Positions 34,118-45,285 of a stretch of 64,000 nt of DNA are shown piece by piece (the first letter of the stretch is position 1; each line of letters starts with the position of its first letter). A program made the position numbers and the translations under genes. The DNA is from Erysipelothrix rhusiopathiae. GTDB lineage: Bacteria; Bacillota_I; Bacilli_A; Erysipelotrichales; Erysipelotrichaceae. The stretch is taken from positions 682,001-746,000 of the forward strand of contig NZ_LR134439.1 in assembly GCF_900637845.1 (NCBI RefSeq), read 5' to 3'. The notes below the pieces were generated by a model. That model was given only the letters and a program-made list of their open reading frames with translations, made no database searches and was not told the DNA's origin.

Positions 34118-36659
34118 ATTAAATAAATACAATGAATGGATTGAAAAAGGTTATTTTACTGCAGGGGATACATCAAAAGCACCTTATTCTTTAGTAATCC
34201 CACCCCCAAATGTTACTGGAAAATTACATCTTGGCCATGCATGGGATAATACCCTTCAAGATATTATTATTCGCTATCAGCGACTGTTAGGTAAAGATGC
34301 ACTTTATTTACCTGGGATGGATCACGCAGGAATTGCAACTCAAGCAAAAGTTGAACAGAAAATGCGTGAACAAGGTATTTCACGCTATGATCTTGGTCGT
34401 GAAGCATTTTTAGATAAGTCCTGGGAATGGAAAGATGAGTATGCTGGACATATTCGTGAACAATGGTCTAAACTTGGAATTTCTGTGGATTATTCTCGTG
34501 AACGGTTCACATTGGATGAAGGATTAAACCAAGCCGTTAATAAGGTATTTGTAGATTTATACAATGATGGGCTAATTTTTCAAGGTTATCGTATTATTAA
34601 CTGGGATGTGGAAGCACAAACAGCGCTTTCAAATATCGAAGTTATTCATAAAGAGGTAGAGGGAAATTTCTACACATTCGATTATACGGTAGTGGAAACA
34701 GGGGAAACGCTGAAAGTGTCTACAACACGTCCAGAAACGATGTTTGGAGATGTTTGTATCGTGGTTCACCCGGATGATAGCCGATACTCACATGTAGTTG
34801 GGAAACATGCAATTAACCCTGCAAATGGGGAATCCTTGCCAATTATTACAGATGATTATATCGATATTGAATTTGGTACAGGTGTCATGAAATGTACGCC
34901 TGCACATGATCCTAATGACTTTGTGATTGGTGAAAAATATGGCTTAGAGATGCCAATTTGTATGAATCCTGATGGAACCATGAACGAACTAGCAGGAAAA
35001 TATCAAGGGATGGAACGTTTTGAATGTCGTAAAGCTTTAGTTGCGGATATTGAAGCTGACGGAAAGCTTGTTTCGATTGAAAAACATGTTCATCAAGTTG
35101 GGCATTCGGAACGTACGGATGTTATTGTGGAACCGTATCTTTCAAAACAATGGTTTGTAAAGATGAAACCCTTAGCGGATGAAGTGCTTGCTCACCAACA
35201 AGGTGATGATAAAATTAATTTTTATCCAGAACGTTTTGAGAATACCTTTACACGCTGGTTAGATAATATTGAAGACTGGTGTATTTCACGTCAATTATGG
35301 TGGGGACATCGTATTCCAGCATGGTTCCATAAAGAAACTGAGGAAATTTATGTTGGACTTGAAGCACCAGAAGATATTGAAAATTGGCGTCAAGATGAGG
35401 ATGTTTTAGATACATGGTTCTCAAGTGCATTATGGCCATTTTCAACACTTGGTTGGCCTGAAAATACGGAAGATTTAGAACGTTATTATCCGACAAATGT
35501 TTTAGTAACAGGATATGACATTATTTTCTTCTGGGTTGCTCGTATGGCATTCCAAGCACGTTACTTTACCAATTCACGTCCCTTCGAAGATGTTTTAATC
35601 CATGGTTTAATTCGTGATCAAGATGGTCGTAAGATGAGTAAGTCATTGGGAAATGGTGTCGATCCAATGGATGTGATTGAAACGTATGGTGTTGATGCCT
35701 TGCGTTATTTCTTAACAACCAATTCAACGCCAGGTCAAGATATGCGTTATATGCCTGAAAAAGTTGAAGCGTCATGGAATTTTATTAATAAAATTTGGAA
35801 TGCATCCCGTTTTGTATTGATGCATATTGAAGATGATGTTTATGAAATCGATAAGGCCCAACTATCACAAGTAGATCGCCACATTATTCATAAGTTTAAC
35901 CAAACACTGGAAGAAGTATCCCGTAACATGGATAAATATGAATTTGCACTTGTTGGAAATACTTTATCTCGTTTTGTTTGGGATGATTTCTGCAGTTGGT
36001 ATATCGAATTAAGTAAGAGTGGACTTCAAAGTGATGATGCACAGGTTGTATATGCAACGAAAGCAACCTTATCCCACATGCTTAAAAATATTCTTATTCT
36101 CTTACATCCATTTATGCCATTTGTTACTGAGGAAATCTATTGTGCACTTCCAAATCATTTAGAATCAATCAATATCGAATCATGGCCTTTGGCAGTTGAA
36201 ATTGAAACCGGAGATCTTGAAGAAGTTGACTTTATGATTGAAGCGATTCAAGCTGTACGGGAAGTTCGTGTAAGTTATGATGTTAAACCGTCGAAACCGC
36301 TAAATGTATCCGTTTTAGATGCAAATAACAGTCCTTATGTATTGAATGAAGTACTCACCCATATGTTTGAGTCTATGGCTAAGGTTACAATCAATCCATT
36401 GCCAGAAGATAGTATTATACAACCGATTCGTGGTGGTGCCATTCGATTTGTACAAGAAGAACTCGTGGATCGTGAAGCATTAATTGAGAAGCTTCAAAAA
36501 GAAAAACAAAAACTTGAAAGCGAGATTATTCGTGCAGAAAAAATGCTCTCAAATGAAAAATTTATTGCGAAAGCGCCTGAAGCAAAAGTACTTGAAGAAC
36601 GCGAGAAACTTGAAGAATACCGTCGTCAACTAGCACTTGTGTTAGAACAATTACAATAA
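34074..36659 (+). CDS. valS: Valyl-tRNA synthetase
   Basis: This 861-residue class I synthetase charges tRNA-Val. The HIGH motif is HLGHAWDN (in PPPNVTGKLHLGHAW, about residues 42-56), an editing domain follows, and KMSKSLGNG lies near residue 523. A C-terminal coiled coil (about 790-861) is the tRNA-binding arm specific to ValRS. The frame is open to 33987, but AAGGAGGAAT inside the GNAT gene places the start at 34074. It is controlled by the Val T-box upstream. Confidence 0.97.
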   Translation: MTEKLAKKYAHNEIELNKYNEWIEKGYFTAGDTSKAPYSLVIPPPNVTGKLHLGHAWDNTLQDIIIRYQRLLGKDALYLPGMDHAGIATQAKVEQKMREQGISRYDLGREAFLDKSWEWKDEYAGHIREQWSKLGISVDYSRERFTLDEGLNQAVNKVFVDLYNDGLIFQGYRIINWDVEAQTALSNIEVIHKEVEGNFYTFDYTVVETGETLKVSTTRPETMFGDVCIVVHPDDSRYSHVVGKHAINPANGESLPIITDDYIDIEFGTGVMKCTPAHDPNDFVIGEKYGLEMPICMNPDGTMNELAGKYQGMERFECRKALVADIEADGKLVSIEKHVHQVGHSERTDVIVEPYLSKQWFVKMKPLADEVLAHQQGDDKINFYPERFENTFTRWLDNIEDWCISRQLWWGHRIPAWFHKETEEIYVGLEAPEDIENWRQDEDVLDTWFSSALWPFSTLGWPENTEDLERYYPTNVLVTGYDIIFFWVARMAFQARYFTNSRPFEDVLIHGLIRDQDGRKMSKSLGNGVDPMDVIETYGVDALRYFLTTNSTPGQDMRYMPEKVEASWNFINKIWNASRFVLMHIEDDVYEIDKAQLSQVDRHIIHKFNQTLEEVSRNMDKYEFALVGNTLSRFVWDDFCSWYIELSKSGLQSDDAQVVYATKATLSHMLKNILILLHPFMPFVTEEIYCALPNHLESINIESWPLAVEIETGDLEEVDFMIEAIQAVREVRVSYDVKPSKPLNVSVLDANNSPYVLNEVLTHMFESMAKVTINPLPEDSIIQPIRGGAIRFVQEELVDREALIEKLQKEKQKLESEIIRAEKMLSNEKFIAKAPEAKVLEEREKLEEYRRQLALVLEQLQ

Positions 36660-36660
36660 C

Positions 36661-36685
36661 AAAAGGACCGTCACGGTCCTTTTAA
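36661..36685 (+). terminator. Intrinsic terminator after valS
   Basis: AAAAGGACCG (36661-36670) and CGGTCCTTTT (36674-36683) form a perfect stem with a three-base loop. Confidence 0.9.
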
Positions 36686-36742
36686 TTTGCTTAATTTGGG
36701 ATTGTACGTGTATAATCGAACTTAGAAGGATAGGTTATTAAT

Positions 36743-37264
36743 ATGAAATTAGATAAAACAACATTTTCAATCATTGAATTTAAAGAAGAGGTTCAATACT
36801 TAGAGGCTAAGGCGGAAGAAGGCTTGATGCTGGAACAATTTGATGGCAATGGATACCATTTTTGTCAGAATGAACCTGCGAAGTTAAACTTCGAAGTTGC
36901 ATATACCATTGAACCCATGAATGATGACTTAAAGAAACAATATCTCGATCAAGGGTTTATACTAATCTGTACGTATACCAGTGAGAAAGGTGGCACGTAT
37001 TACTACTTTGCAAGACCACGTTCAAATGAACCAATTATCTCATTTAACGAAGATCGCAGTGAAGTGATAAAAATGATGGTGCACCGAATTGAACGATTTA
37101 GTGGGATTGTTATTGGGTCATTGTTAGTGTTTTTCATCTATTTATACCTAAATTATCGAAATAATCTTTATTTTATAATAATTGGTGCTGGAGGCGTTTT
37201 AGCGGTGTATACGTACCAACTTCGTCGCAAAGCAAAAACAGTACTTGAAGAAATTAGTAAATAA
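36743..37264 (+). CDS. DUF2812-like membrane protein
   Basis: This 173-residue protein has a soluble N-terminal domain (about 1-115) and two membrane helices near residues 118-135 and 140-156. The N-terminal part (EGLMLEQFDGNGYHF, TYTSEKGGTYYYFA) resembles DUF2812 domains, often found in regulator-like or stress-related membrane proteins. Function is unknown. It has its own upstream -10-like TATAAT and seems unlinked to its neighbours. Confidence 0.6.
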   Translation: MKLDKTTFSIIEFKEEVQYLEAKAEEGLMLEQFDGNGYHFCQNEPAKLNFEVAYTIEPMNDDLKKQYLDQGFILICTYTSEKGGTYYYFARPRSNEPIISFNEDRSEVIKMMVHRIERFSGIVIGSLLVFFIYLYLNYRNNLYFIIIGAGGVLAVYTYQLRRKAKTVLEEISK

Positions 37265-37277
37265 TACTGGTAAATCA

Positions 37278-37291
37278 AGTAAAAATTTACT
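37278..37291 (+). promoter_or_regulatory. Operator-like palindrome before the galR-like gene
   Basis: AGTAAA (37278-37283), AA, TTTACT (37286-37291) is a perfect palindrome. The same half-sites recur at 38333-38349 and 38397-38411 around the mgl promoter, which suggests an autoregulatory operator of the LacI-family protein encoded next. Confidence 0.65.
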
Positions 37292-37320
37292 AAAATCAAG
37301 ATAGAAGCATGAATCAATAA

Positions 37321-38411
<1,091 letters not shown>

Positions 38412-38437
38412 AGAATTTAGTACAGGAGGAAGTACAG

Positions 38438-39520
38438 ATGAAGAAATTGAGTAAATTGATTTTGGTATCATTGTTAGCGCTTACTTTATTCGGATGCTCA
38501 TCAAAAGGTGGAGCAGAAGGAAATGCTAATGAAGGTGGAAAGACATATAACATCGGAGTTGCAATCTATAAATTCGATGATAACTTCATGACTTTATATC
38601 GTGAAGAACTTGCATCATACTTTAAAGAAGTTGGGGAAAAAGATGGAAACACTTACAAACTTGATATTCAAGATGGTAAGCAAGACCAAGCAAACCAAAC
38701 AGAACAAATTAATAACTTTATCGCTCAAGGTAAAGATTTAATTATCGCAAACATGGTTGACCCTACAGCAGCAGGTTCAATTATCAATTCAGCAAAAGCA
38801 AAAGAAATTCCAGTTGTATTCATTAACCGCGAACCAGAAACACAAGAATTAGAAATCTGGCCAGGAAAAACAACTTATGTTGGAGCTGATGCAACACAAT
38901 CAGGAACAATCCAAGGTTACATGATTGCAAACCTTGAAAACAAAGGTGACATCGATGGAGATGGATCTGTAAGTTACATTACTTTAATGGGTGACCCTGC
39001 AAACGTTGATGCAAAACAACGTACAGAATACTCAGTTAAAGGTCTTGAAGAAAAAGGCGTTAAAACAAATGCTTTAGCACAACCTTACCAAGCAAACTGG
39101 GATACAGCTAAAGGACAAGAATTTACAGCAAACGCTTTAGAACAATTCGGTAATAAATTAGAAGTCGTATTTGCAAATAATGATGGAATGGCAGTTGGTG
39201 CTGTTACAGCAATCGAAGCTGCAGGACGTAAAGTCGGCGAAGACATCTTTGTAGTTGGTGTTGATGCGATTCCTGATGCGATCGAACTTCTAAAAGGTGG
39301 TAAGTTAACAGGTACTGTTCTCAATGACCACTTTAACCAATCACATACAGCAGTTGATGTAGCTCTTGAATTATTACAAGGAAAAGATGTTTCAGCTTAC
39401 TACTGGCATGATTATGTTGGGGTAACAAAACCTGAAGAAGCAGAACTTAAACGCGCAGAAGCTCGTAAAGAAACTGTAGAAGAAGCAGTAAAACGTTACG
39501 CAGAACGTGACGCTCAATAA
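38438..39520 (+). CDS. mglB: Galactose/methylgalactoside ABC transporter, substrate-binding lipoprotein
   Basis: This 360-residue protein has a lipoprotein signal with LFGC (Cys20) and a type-I periplasmic-binding fold. NIGVAIYKFDDNFMTLYREEL, VFINREPE and FANNDGMAVGAV match MglB-type galactose/glucose receptors; the Asp-Gly-Asp-Gly run GDIDGDGSVSY near residue 170 resembles the MglB family insert. It is outside the membrane and delivers sugar to MglC with MglA. CAGGAGGA precedes the start; the cre site controls it. Confidence 0.93.
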   Translation: MKKLSKLILVSLLALTLFGCSSKGGAEGNANEGGKTYNIGVAIYKFDDNFMTLYREELASYFKEVGEKDGNTYKLDIQDGKQDQANQTEQINNFIAQGKDLIIANMVDPTAAGSIINSAKAKEIPVVFINREPETQELEIWPGKTTYVGADATQSGTIQGYMIANLENKGDIDGDGSVSYITLMGDPANVDAKQRTEYSVKGLEEKGVKTNALAQPYQANWDTAKGQEFTANALEQFGNKLEVVFANNDGMAVGAVTAIEAAGRKVGEDIFVVGVDAIPDAIELLKGGKLTGTVLNDHFNQSHTAVDVALELLQGKDVSAYYWHDYVGVTKPEEAELKRAEARKETVEEAVKRYAERDAQ

Positions 39521-39600
39521 TTTAAAAATACGTTAATGTTTAATCTCAAGTGTGCTTAACGGCACACTTGAATATTTATAAGGATAGGAAGGTGACAGAC

Positions 39601-41103
39601 ATGAGCGAATACATCCTAGAAATGAAAGATATTAATAAAACATTCCCTGGGGTTAAAGCATTAGACCATGTCAATTTACGATTAAAACCGGGTACAGTTC
39701 ATGCACTTATGGGTGAAAATGGAGCTGGAAAATCAACGTTGATGAAATGTTTATATGGGATCTATCATAGAGACTCTGGGTCAGTAATCTTTAATGGTAA
39801 TGAGGTCGAATTTAAAGATGCAAAGGAAGCGATTGATTCAGGAATTTCAATGATTCATCAAGAATTACAACCGATTCGTATGATGACTGTTGGCGAAAAT
39901 ATTTTCTTAGGGAATTACCCAATGACAAAGTTTAAAACAGTTGATCATAAGAAAATGTATGAGGAAACCGAACGTTTATTAAAAGAAGTTGGATTGGATG
40001 TGGAGCCAACAACACTACTTAATGAACTGACCGTTTCGCAAATGCAGTCAATCGAAATTGCGAAAGCAATTTCACATAACGCTAAAGTTGTAATTATGGA
40101 TGAGCCAACATCGTCATTAACTGCTACAGAAGTGGAGAAGCTGTTCGCAATTATTGATAAACTTACCAAAAAAGGAATCGCAATCGTTTATATTTCTCAC
40201 AAGATGGATGAAATATTAAGGATTTCAGATGAAATTACAATCATGCGGGATGGTTGTTATGTTGGTACATGGCCAGCAAGTGAAATGACGAATGATTCAA
40301 TCATTAAAAATATGGTTGGACGTGAGTTGAAGAGTTTGTTCCCACCGAAGACAAACAAACCGACTGACGAAGTTGTTTTACGTGTTGAGAATTTAACGTC
40401 ACCAAATCCATTGTCATTTAAAGAGTGTTACTTTGAACTAAAACGCGGTGAAATCTTGGGGGTAGGGGGGCTTGTAGGAGCTCAACGTACCGAACTTATG
40501 GAAGCGATTTACGGTATGCGTGCAATTGATCATGGAATTGTGAAATTGGGGGATAAACAACTTGTTGTTAATCGTCCGCAAGATGCAATCCGAAATGGTA
40601 TTGCGCTTGTTACAGAAGATCGACGGGGAAATGGTATCTTTGGTGTCTTATCCGTTTCGGATAACGTCGCAATCGCATCCATTGATCAGTATATTCATAA
40701 GGGTCTTTTAGATGATAAAAAAATAGGCGAAGTTGTAGATAGCAGTATTGATCGTTTAAACATTAAAACTGCAAGCAAGAAAACGCATATTGAAAATTTA
40801 TCTGGCGGGAACCAACAAAAGGTAATCTTATCGCGTTGGTTAGCCAATAATCCTGACATTCTGATTTTAGATGAACCAACTCGTGGTATTGATGTTGGGG
40901 CAAAATTTGAGATATACCAAATTATTAATGAGTTAGCTGCAGAAGGTAAGAGTATTATTATGATTTCTTCTGAAATGGCGGAGTTATTAGGTGTCTCAGA
41001 TCGTATTATGGTTATGTGCGAGGGTCGTGTTTCTGGCTTCTTAGATAAAAAAGAAGCAACACAAGAAAGTGTTATGACGCTTGCAACGAAGTTTATGGAA
41101 TAA
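39601..41103 (+). CDS. mglA: Galactose/methylgalactoside ABC transporter, ATP-binding protein
   Basis: This 500-residue protein has two ABC domains, as in sugar importers of the CUT2 type. The first domain has Walker A GENGAGKS (about residue 39) and Walker B VVIMDEPTSSL. The second has a degenerate Walker A GLVGAQRTE, signature LSGGNQQK and LILDEPTRGID, as usual for MglA/RbsA. AAGGTGA before the ATG at 39601 decides the start. Confidence 0.94.
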   Translation: MSEYILEMKDINKTFPGVKALDHVNLRLKPGTVHALMGENGAGKSTLMKCLYGIYHRDSGSVIFNGNEVEFKDAKEAIDSGISMIHQELQPIRMMTVGENIFLGNYPMTKFKTVDHKKMYEETERLLKEVGLDVEPTTLLNELTVSQMQSIEIAKAISHNAKVVIMDEPTSSLTATEVEKLFAIIDKLTKKGIAIVYISHKMDEILRISDEITIMRDGCYVGTWPASEMTNDSIIKNMVGRELKSLFPPKTNKPTDEVVLRVENLTSPNPLSFKECYFELKRGEILGVGGLVGAQRTELMEAIYGMRAIDHGIVKLGDKQLVVNRPQDAIRNGIALVTEDRRGNGIFGVLSVSDNVAIASIDQYIHKGLLDDKKIGEVVDSSIDRLNIKTASKKTHIENLSGGNQQKVILSRWLANNPDILILDEPTRGIDVGAKFEIYQIINELAAEGKSIIMISSEMAELLGVSDRIMVMCEGRVSGFLDKKEATQESVMTLATKFME

Positions 41104-41115
41104 GGGAGAAAAATT

Positions 41116-42126
41116 ATGACAACGCATTTATTTGAAAAAAAAGATAAAAAATTCGATCTTAAAGATTTTTTAACAAATTACTCTATGTATATCGTGGTTG
41201 CGGTTATGATTCTGTTTACAGGTATTACGCAAGATAACTTCTTTACCGTAGGAAACGTTTCGAACATTCTTGCGAATACATCCGTACGTTTTATTATTGC
41301 TTTAGGTGTTTCGGGAACTTTAATTATTCGCGGAACGGACTTATCAGCAGGACGTATTGTGGGTCTATCTGCTTTAATTACAGGAACATTGGTTCAAAAG
41401 CCAGACTTTATTGGTAAATTCTTTCCAAATGTTCCAGATATGCCTCTATTTGTACCATTACTTATCGTACTCGTTGTATGTACTATATTTGGAATGATTA
41501 ATGGTCTTATCGTTGCTTATCTTAATGTTCCACCGTTTTTAGCAACACTTGGTACTCAAATTATGATTTATGGTATCAACATGCTTTATGGTCAAAATAA
41601 ACCAATTGGGACATTCAAAGATGAATTTATTCAAATTGGACAAGGTAAAATATTTGGAACAATCCCATACTTAACGATTATCGCAATCTTTGTGGGAATC
41701 TTAATGTGGATCTTGTTTAATAAGACAAAACATGGTAAATACATGTATGCAATTGGTGGGAATGAAAATGCAGCTGAAGTTTCAGGTGTTAACGTTCGCC
41801 GTTCTAAAGTACGTATCTTTGCACTTGCAGGATTCCTCTATGGATTAGCAGGTTATTTATTATCCGCTAAAACGGGATCTGTTGGACCTTCAGCAGGACA
41901 AGGTTACGAACTTGAAGCGATTGCTTCCGCAACTATTGGTGGTGTATCAACTGCTGGTGGTCAAGGTACGGTTCCAGGTATTCTTCTTGGGGTATTTGTT
42001 TTCGAACTCTTAAAAGTGTGTCTATCCTATTTAGGGGTATCACCAGACATGACAAACGTAATCCAAGGTGTTGTTATTATTATTGCCGTTGCACTTGATA
42101 TCCGTAAGACGACACGTAAGAAATAA
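41116..42126 (+). CDS. mglC: Galactose/methylgalactoside ABC transporter, permease
   Basis: This 336-residue membrane protein has 8-10 helices and matches CUT2 permeases. GTDLSAGRIVGLSALITG, NVPPFLATLGT and YAIGGNENAAEVSGVNV (the loop that docks the ATPase, near residue 215) are family landmarks. It forms the channel with MglA and MglB and follows mglA by 12 bases. Confidence 0.94.
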   Translation: MTTHLFEKKDKKFDLKDFLTNYSMYIVVAVMILFTGITQDNFFTVGNVSNILANTSVRFIIALGVSGTLIIRGTDLSAGRIVGLSALITGTLVQKPDFIGKFFPNVPDMPLFVPLLIVLVVCTIFGMINGLIVAYLNVPPFLATLGTQIMIYGINMLYGQNKPIGTFKDEFIQIGQGKIFGTIPYLTIIAIFVGILMWILFNKTKHGKYMYAIGGNENAAEVSGVNVRRSKVRIFALAGFLYGLAGYLLSAKTGSVGPSAGQGYELEAIASATIGGVSTAGGQGTVPGILLGVFVFELLKVCLSYLGVSPDMTNVIQGVVIIIAVALDIRKTTRKK

Positions 42127-42128
42127 TT

Positions 42129-43292
42129 ATGGAAAAACAACTTGCACAACAATTTGAAACCGTATTTGGTGTAAGCCATGAATTTGAGTTCTTTGCACCC
42201 GGTCGCATTAATTTAATTGGAGAACATATTGACTATAGCGGCGGTTCTGTGTTCCCTTGTGCGATTACATACGGTACGTATGCGCTTGTTCGTAAGCGTA
42301 ACGATAAACAACTCAATCTATATTCAACGAACTTTGAACATTTAGGCATCATTACTTCAGAGGTGGACAAACTTGTCTACAATGAAAACGATGATTGGGC
42401 TAATTATCCAAAGGGTGTTATTAAGATGTTTGAGTTGGAAGGTCATGTATGTGACTTTGGACTTGATATTCTCTATTACGGAAATATTCCTAATGGAGCG
42501 GGTCTTTCAAGCTCTGCTTCGATTGAAGTTTTAACGGCTTGGATTGTAAATAAACTGTTCCATTTCAATGAAGATATGATTACATGTGTTAAATTATCAC
42601 AAAAAGCAGAAAATGAATTTATTGGTGTTAATTGTGGTATTATGGATCAATTTGCTGTGGGAATGGGACAAAAAGATCATGCAATTCTATTAAATACAAA
42701 TTCGCTTGCTTATGAATACGTTCCTGTCGAACTTGGGGATGCATCCATTGTTATTGCGAATACAAATAAACGTCGTGGATTAGCGGATTCTGCTTATAAT
42801 GAACGCAGAGCTCAATGCGAAAAAGCACTTGCTATACTTAAAGAGGAATATAATATTGAACACCTCTGTGATCTCTCCTTGGATCAATTGATAGCAAAAG
42901 AATCGCTCTTTGACGATAAAGTGGTATACCGTCGTGCTTACCATGCAGTTAGTGAAAACGAACGAACAAAACGTGCTTCAGAAGTTCTAAAATCGGGTGA
43001 TATTAATGCTTTCGGAATGCTCATGAATGAAAGCCACCAATCACTTCGTGATGATTATGAAGTAACGGGAATTGAACTTGATACACTTGTGGAAAGTGCA
43101 TGGAGTCAAACCGGTACGATTGGCGCTCGTGTTACAGGTGCAGGTTTTGGTGGATGTGCGATTGCGATTGTTGAGAATCAACACGTTGATGCATTCATTA
43201 AAAATGTCGGTAAGCGATATGCTGATAAAATTGGATATGAAGCAACCTTCTATGTTGCTTCAGTTGGTGAAGGCACACATCAAATTAAATAA
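42129..43292 (+). CDS. galK: Galactokinase
   Basis: This 387-residue GHMP kinase phosphorylates galactose to galactose-1-phosphate. GRINLIGEHIDYSGG (residues 25-39) is the galactokinase signature, GAGLSSSASIE the phosphate loop (about residue 122) and GFGGCAIAIV the C-terminal motif. It starts 2 bases after mglC, coupling import to phosphorylation. Confidence 0.96.
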   Translation: MEKQLAQQFETVFGVSHEFEFFAPGRINLIGEHIDYSGGSVFPCAITYGTYALVRKRNDKQLNLYSTNFEHLGIITSEVDKLVYNENDDWANYPKGVIKMFELEGHVCDFGLDILYYGNIPNGAGLSSSASIEVLTAWIVNKLFHFNEDMITCVKLSQKAENEFIGVNCGIMDQFAVGMGQKDHAILLNTNSLAYEYVPVELGDASIVIANTNKRRGLADSAYNERRAQCEKALAILKEEYNIEHLCDLSLDQLIAKESLFDDKVVYRRAYHAVSENERTKRASEVLKSGDINAFGMLMNESHQSLRDDYEVTGIELDTLVESAWSQTGTIGARVTGAGFGGCAIAIVENQHVDAFIKNVGKRYADKIGYEATFYVASVGEGTHQIK

Positions 43293-43295
43293 AGT

Positions 43296-43322
43296 AAAAG
43301 GATGTGGCCTCACATCCTTTTC
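43296..43322 (+). terminator. Intrinsic terminator between galK and galM
   Basis: AAAAGGATGTG (43296-43306) pairs with CACATCCTTTT (43311-43321) around GCCT. The T tract is short, so galM may still be read through. Confidence 0.8.
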
Positions 43323-43345
43323 ACCATTCATAAAGGGGAAAGCGT

Positions 43346-44329
43346 ATGTTAAATGTGAAACAGGTGATGACACACCAACAAAACGTCAAAGAGATTACCT
43401 TACAAACAAATGAAGCGGAAGTTAAGATCCTAACGCTTGGTGGAACGATTACATCGTTTAAGTTAACGGACGATATTAATGTGGTAACGTCATATATGAA
43501 TTATGATGACTACCTCGATAATAAGGTTTATCTTGGATCAAGTGTAGGACCATTAGCGGGTAGAACGCGTGAAGGTATCATTTCTTTAAACGATACGACA
43601 TTACATCTAAGTCAAAATAATGGTTCTGCGCATTTACATGGTGGATTCAATGGATTATCTTCACGTAATTTAACCATTAAAAGTCTTTATGATGATGACG
43701 AACCGATTGTTGTACTTGAAGGGGACTTTAGTCATGAACAAGATGGTTATCCTGGTAATGTTAGTTATGAAATTATCTATCGTTTAGAAGGTTCATCCTT
43801 ATCGATAAGCTATACTGCAACGCCTTCATGTTCAATGCCTTTAAATCTTACAAATCATATGTATTTTGATTTGTTGGGCCATGGTGATTTATCTCAACAT
43901 CATCTTCACGTTGATGCAGATGAGGTAGCCTATCTTGATGAATCTTTATGTACGAATGGTACGTTTATTGATGTAACGGATACAGTCTTTGATCTTCGAA
44001 GCAATCCTTCGCTTGAGTCCGTTTTACAGGGTCACCATCCGCAATTTGAGAACACACGGCATGTTGACCACAATTATCAATTAAACGGTGATAAACGCGT
44101 TTTATTGTCGGCTATGAACAAATCTCTGCTTATTGAAACATCATGCCCGGCAGTTCAAATCTATTTTGCGAATTATTTCGATGAAAGTTTTAAAAATGGG
44201 CAGGGTCAGTTTGCTTTAAATCACTCAGCCATTGCAATTGAACCTGAATATTTACCAGGAAGTAGTGTTCCTTGGTATTCAGAAGAAAACCCATACTCTG
44301 AAGTTACAACCTACACATTAAAAAAATAA
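43346..44329 (+). CDS. galM: Aldose 1-epimerase (galactose mutarotase)
   Basis: This 327-residue cytosolic enzyme interconverts alpha and beta galactose. LTNHMYFDLLG (conserved NHxYF), HLHGGFNGL and EPEYLPGSSV (catalytic Glu in AIAIEPEYLPG) are the family motifs. It follows galK across a hairpin and completes conversion of imported sugar into the form used by GalK. galT and galE are not in this window. Confidence 0.93.
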   Translation: MLNVKQVMTHQQNVKEITLQTNEAEVKILTLGGTITSFKLTDDINVVTSYMNYDDYLDNKVYLGSSVGPLAGRTREGIISLNDTTLHLSQNNGSAHLHGGFNGLSSRNLTIKSLYDDDEPIVVLEGDFSHEQDGYPGNVSYEIIYRLEGSSLSISYTATPSCSMPLNLTNHMYFDLLGHGDLSQHHLHVDADEVAYLDESLCTNGTFIDVTDTVFDLRSNPSLESVLQGHHPQFENTRHVDHNYQLNGDKRVLLSAMNKSLLIETSCPAVQIYFANYFDESFKNGQGQFALNHSAIAIEPEYLPGSSVPWYSEENPYSEVTTYTLKK

Positions 44330-44354
44330 GAGAAGGCCAAGGCCTTCTCTTTTT
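44329..44354. terminator. Bidirectional terminator between galM and the surface-protein gene
   Basis: AGAGAAGGCC (44329-44338) and GGCCTTCTCT (44341-44350) form a perfect stem; T runs on both strands allow it to serve the two convergent genes. Confidence 0.9.
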
Positions 44355-44362
44355 CGTATTCT

Positions 44363-45244
44363 TTAATTTCCTTTTGCTTCACAAGCCCATCCATCGCGGT
44401 CGCGGTCCAGTGGCAATCGATACGCCGCATGATCACTTCCTACACCACTTGGATATACTTTTCGAAGTTCGGTACAGTTCTTATAATACTCTGATTTTAC
44501 TTCAGTTTTTGCAACTGCTTGATTTACTGATTCTACAGCAGGTGTTGCTTGTATCGTAGGGGTTACAGGAATGGGTTTCGTCCCTTTAACCCAAATTGCA
44601 TCGGTTTTAGGTTGAATGGTTTTTTCGGAAATGACAGATTCTTTGTAGAGACTCTCATCACGGTACACCAATTGTTTACGAGTCTCATCAATACCAATTT
44701 TCCCGACTTGTTTTTGATAACTTTCAGATTCAAGTAAGGAATCATCTGTTTCTTCAATATTCTCAAACGGGGTTTCATTGAGTACGACTTTCTCTTCAGT
44801 ATGCATCGCATACCATTTTGCTTCAACATGCGTATCCTTTTCCAATTTTAAATGGGTGATGATATTACCTTGATCATCATACCAACCCTTAAAACTTCCA
44901 GGTTCTACATCCTTAAAATCAGATTCACTGGGTAATGTGACCTCAGTATTTTTTGAGTTATTGTACTGAAACGGTTCTCGAAGTGCTTGTCCATTTGCTT
45001 CTAAGGTGAGGCTGTAAACGCGATTTGTATCTAGGGAATACGCTCCGACAGCACCAACGCCAAGGCTTAAAGCAACTGCAGCGGTTTTCTTAGGTGTAAA
45101 CCAATTAGGTTTACGTTGAGGTTTTTGTTCTAACTGTTCATTGTTTTGTTCAATTGATTCATGGTTTCCACGAAACCACTTCTTTTTACTAACTTGCAAT
45201 TCTTGTGATGAATCACTGATTGATTTCTTTCTTTTTCTTAACAT
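44363..45244 (-). CDS. Surface protein with InlB-like, G5-like and Excalibur domains
   Basis: This 293-residue protein has a basic N-terminal segment, a membrane helix (about residues 54-70), an InlB/Listeria-Bacteroides-type repeat (78-145, with FKGWYDDQGN and VEAKW), a G5-like domain (about 148-223) and a C-terminal Excalibur domain (252-289). The Excalibur Cys-containing calcium motif DRDRDGWACE is intact (280-289). It should be anchored by its N-terminus with the domains outside. The role is unknown; such modules bind wall polymers or calcium. GGAGGGT before the ATG at 45244 decides the start. Confidence 0.82.
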   Translation of the reverse strand: MLRKRKKSISDSSQELQVSKKKWFRGNHESIEQNNEQLEQKPQRKPNWFTPKKTAAVALSLGVGAVGAYSLDTNRVYSLTLEANGQALREPFQYNNSKNTEVTLPSESDFKDVEPGSFKGWYDDQGNIITHLKLEKDTHVEAKWYAMHTEEKVVLNETPFENIEETDDSLLESESYQKQVGKIGIDETRKQLVYRDESLYKESVISEKTIQPKTDAIWVKGTKPIPVTPTIQATPAVESVNQAVAKTEVKSEYYKNCTELRKVYPSGVGSDHAAYRLPLDRDRDGWACEAKGN

Positions 45245-45285
45245 AATACCCTCCCAATACTTTGATATTAGCATAATTAAATAAG

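Noticed and set aside
43072..43413. 113-codon frame over the end of galK and start of galM
   Set aside because: It runs out of frame through two clear genes and a terminator and has no motif.
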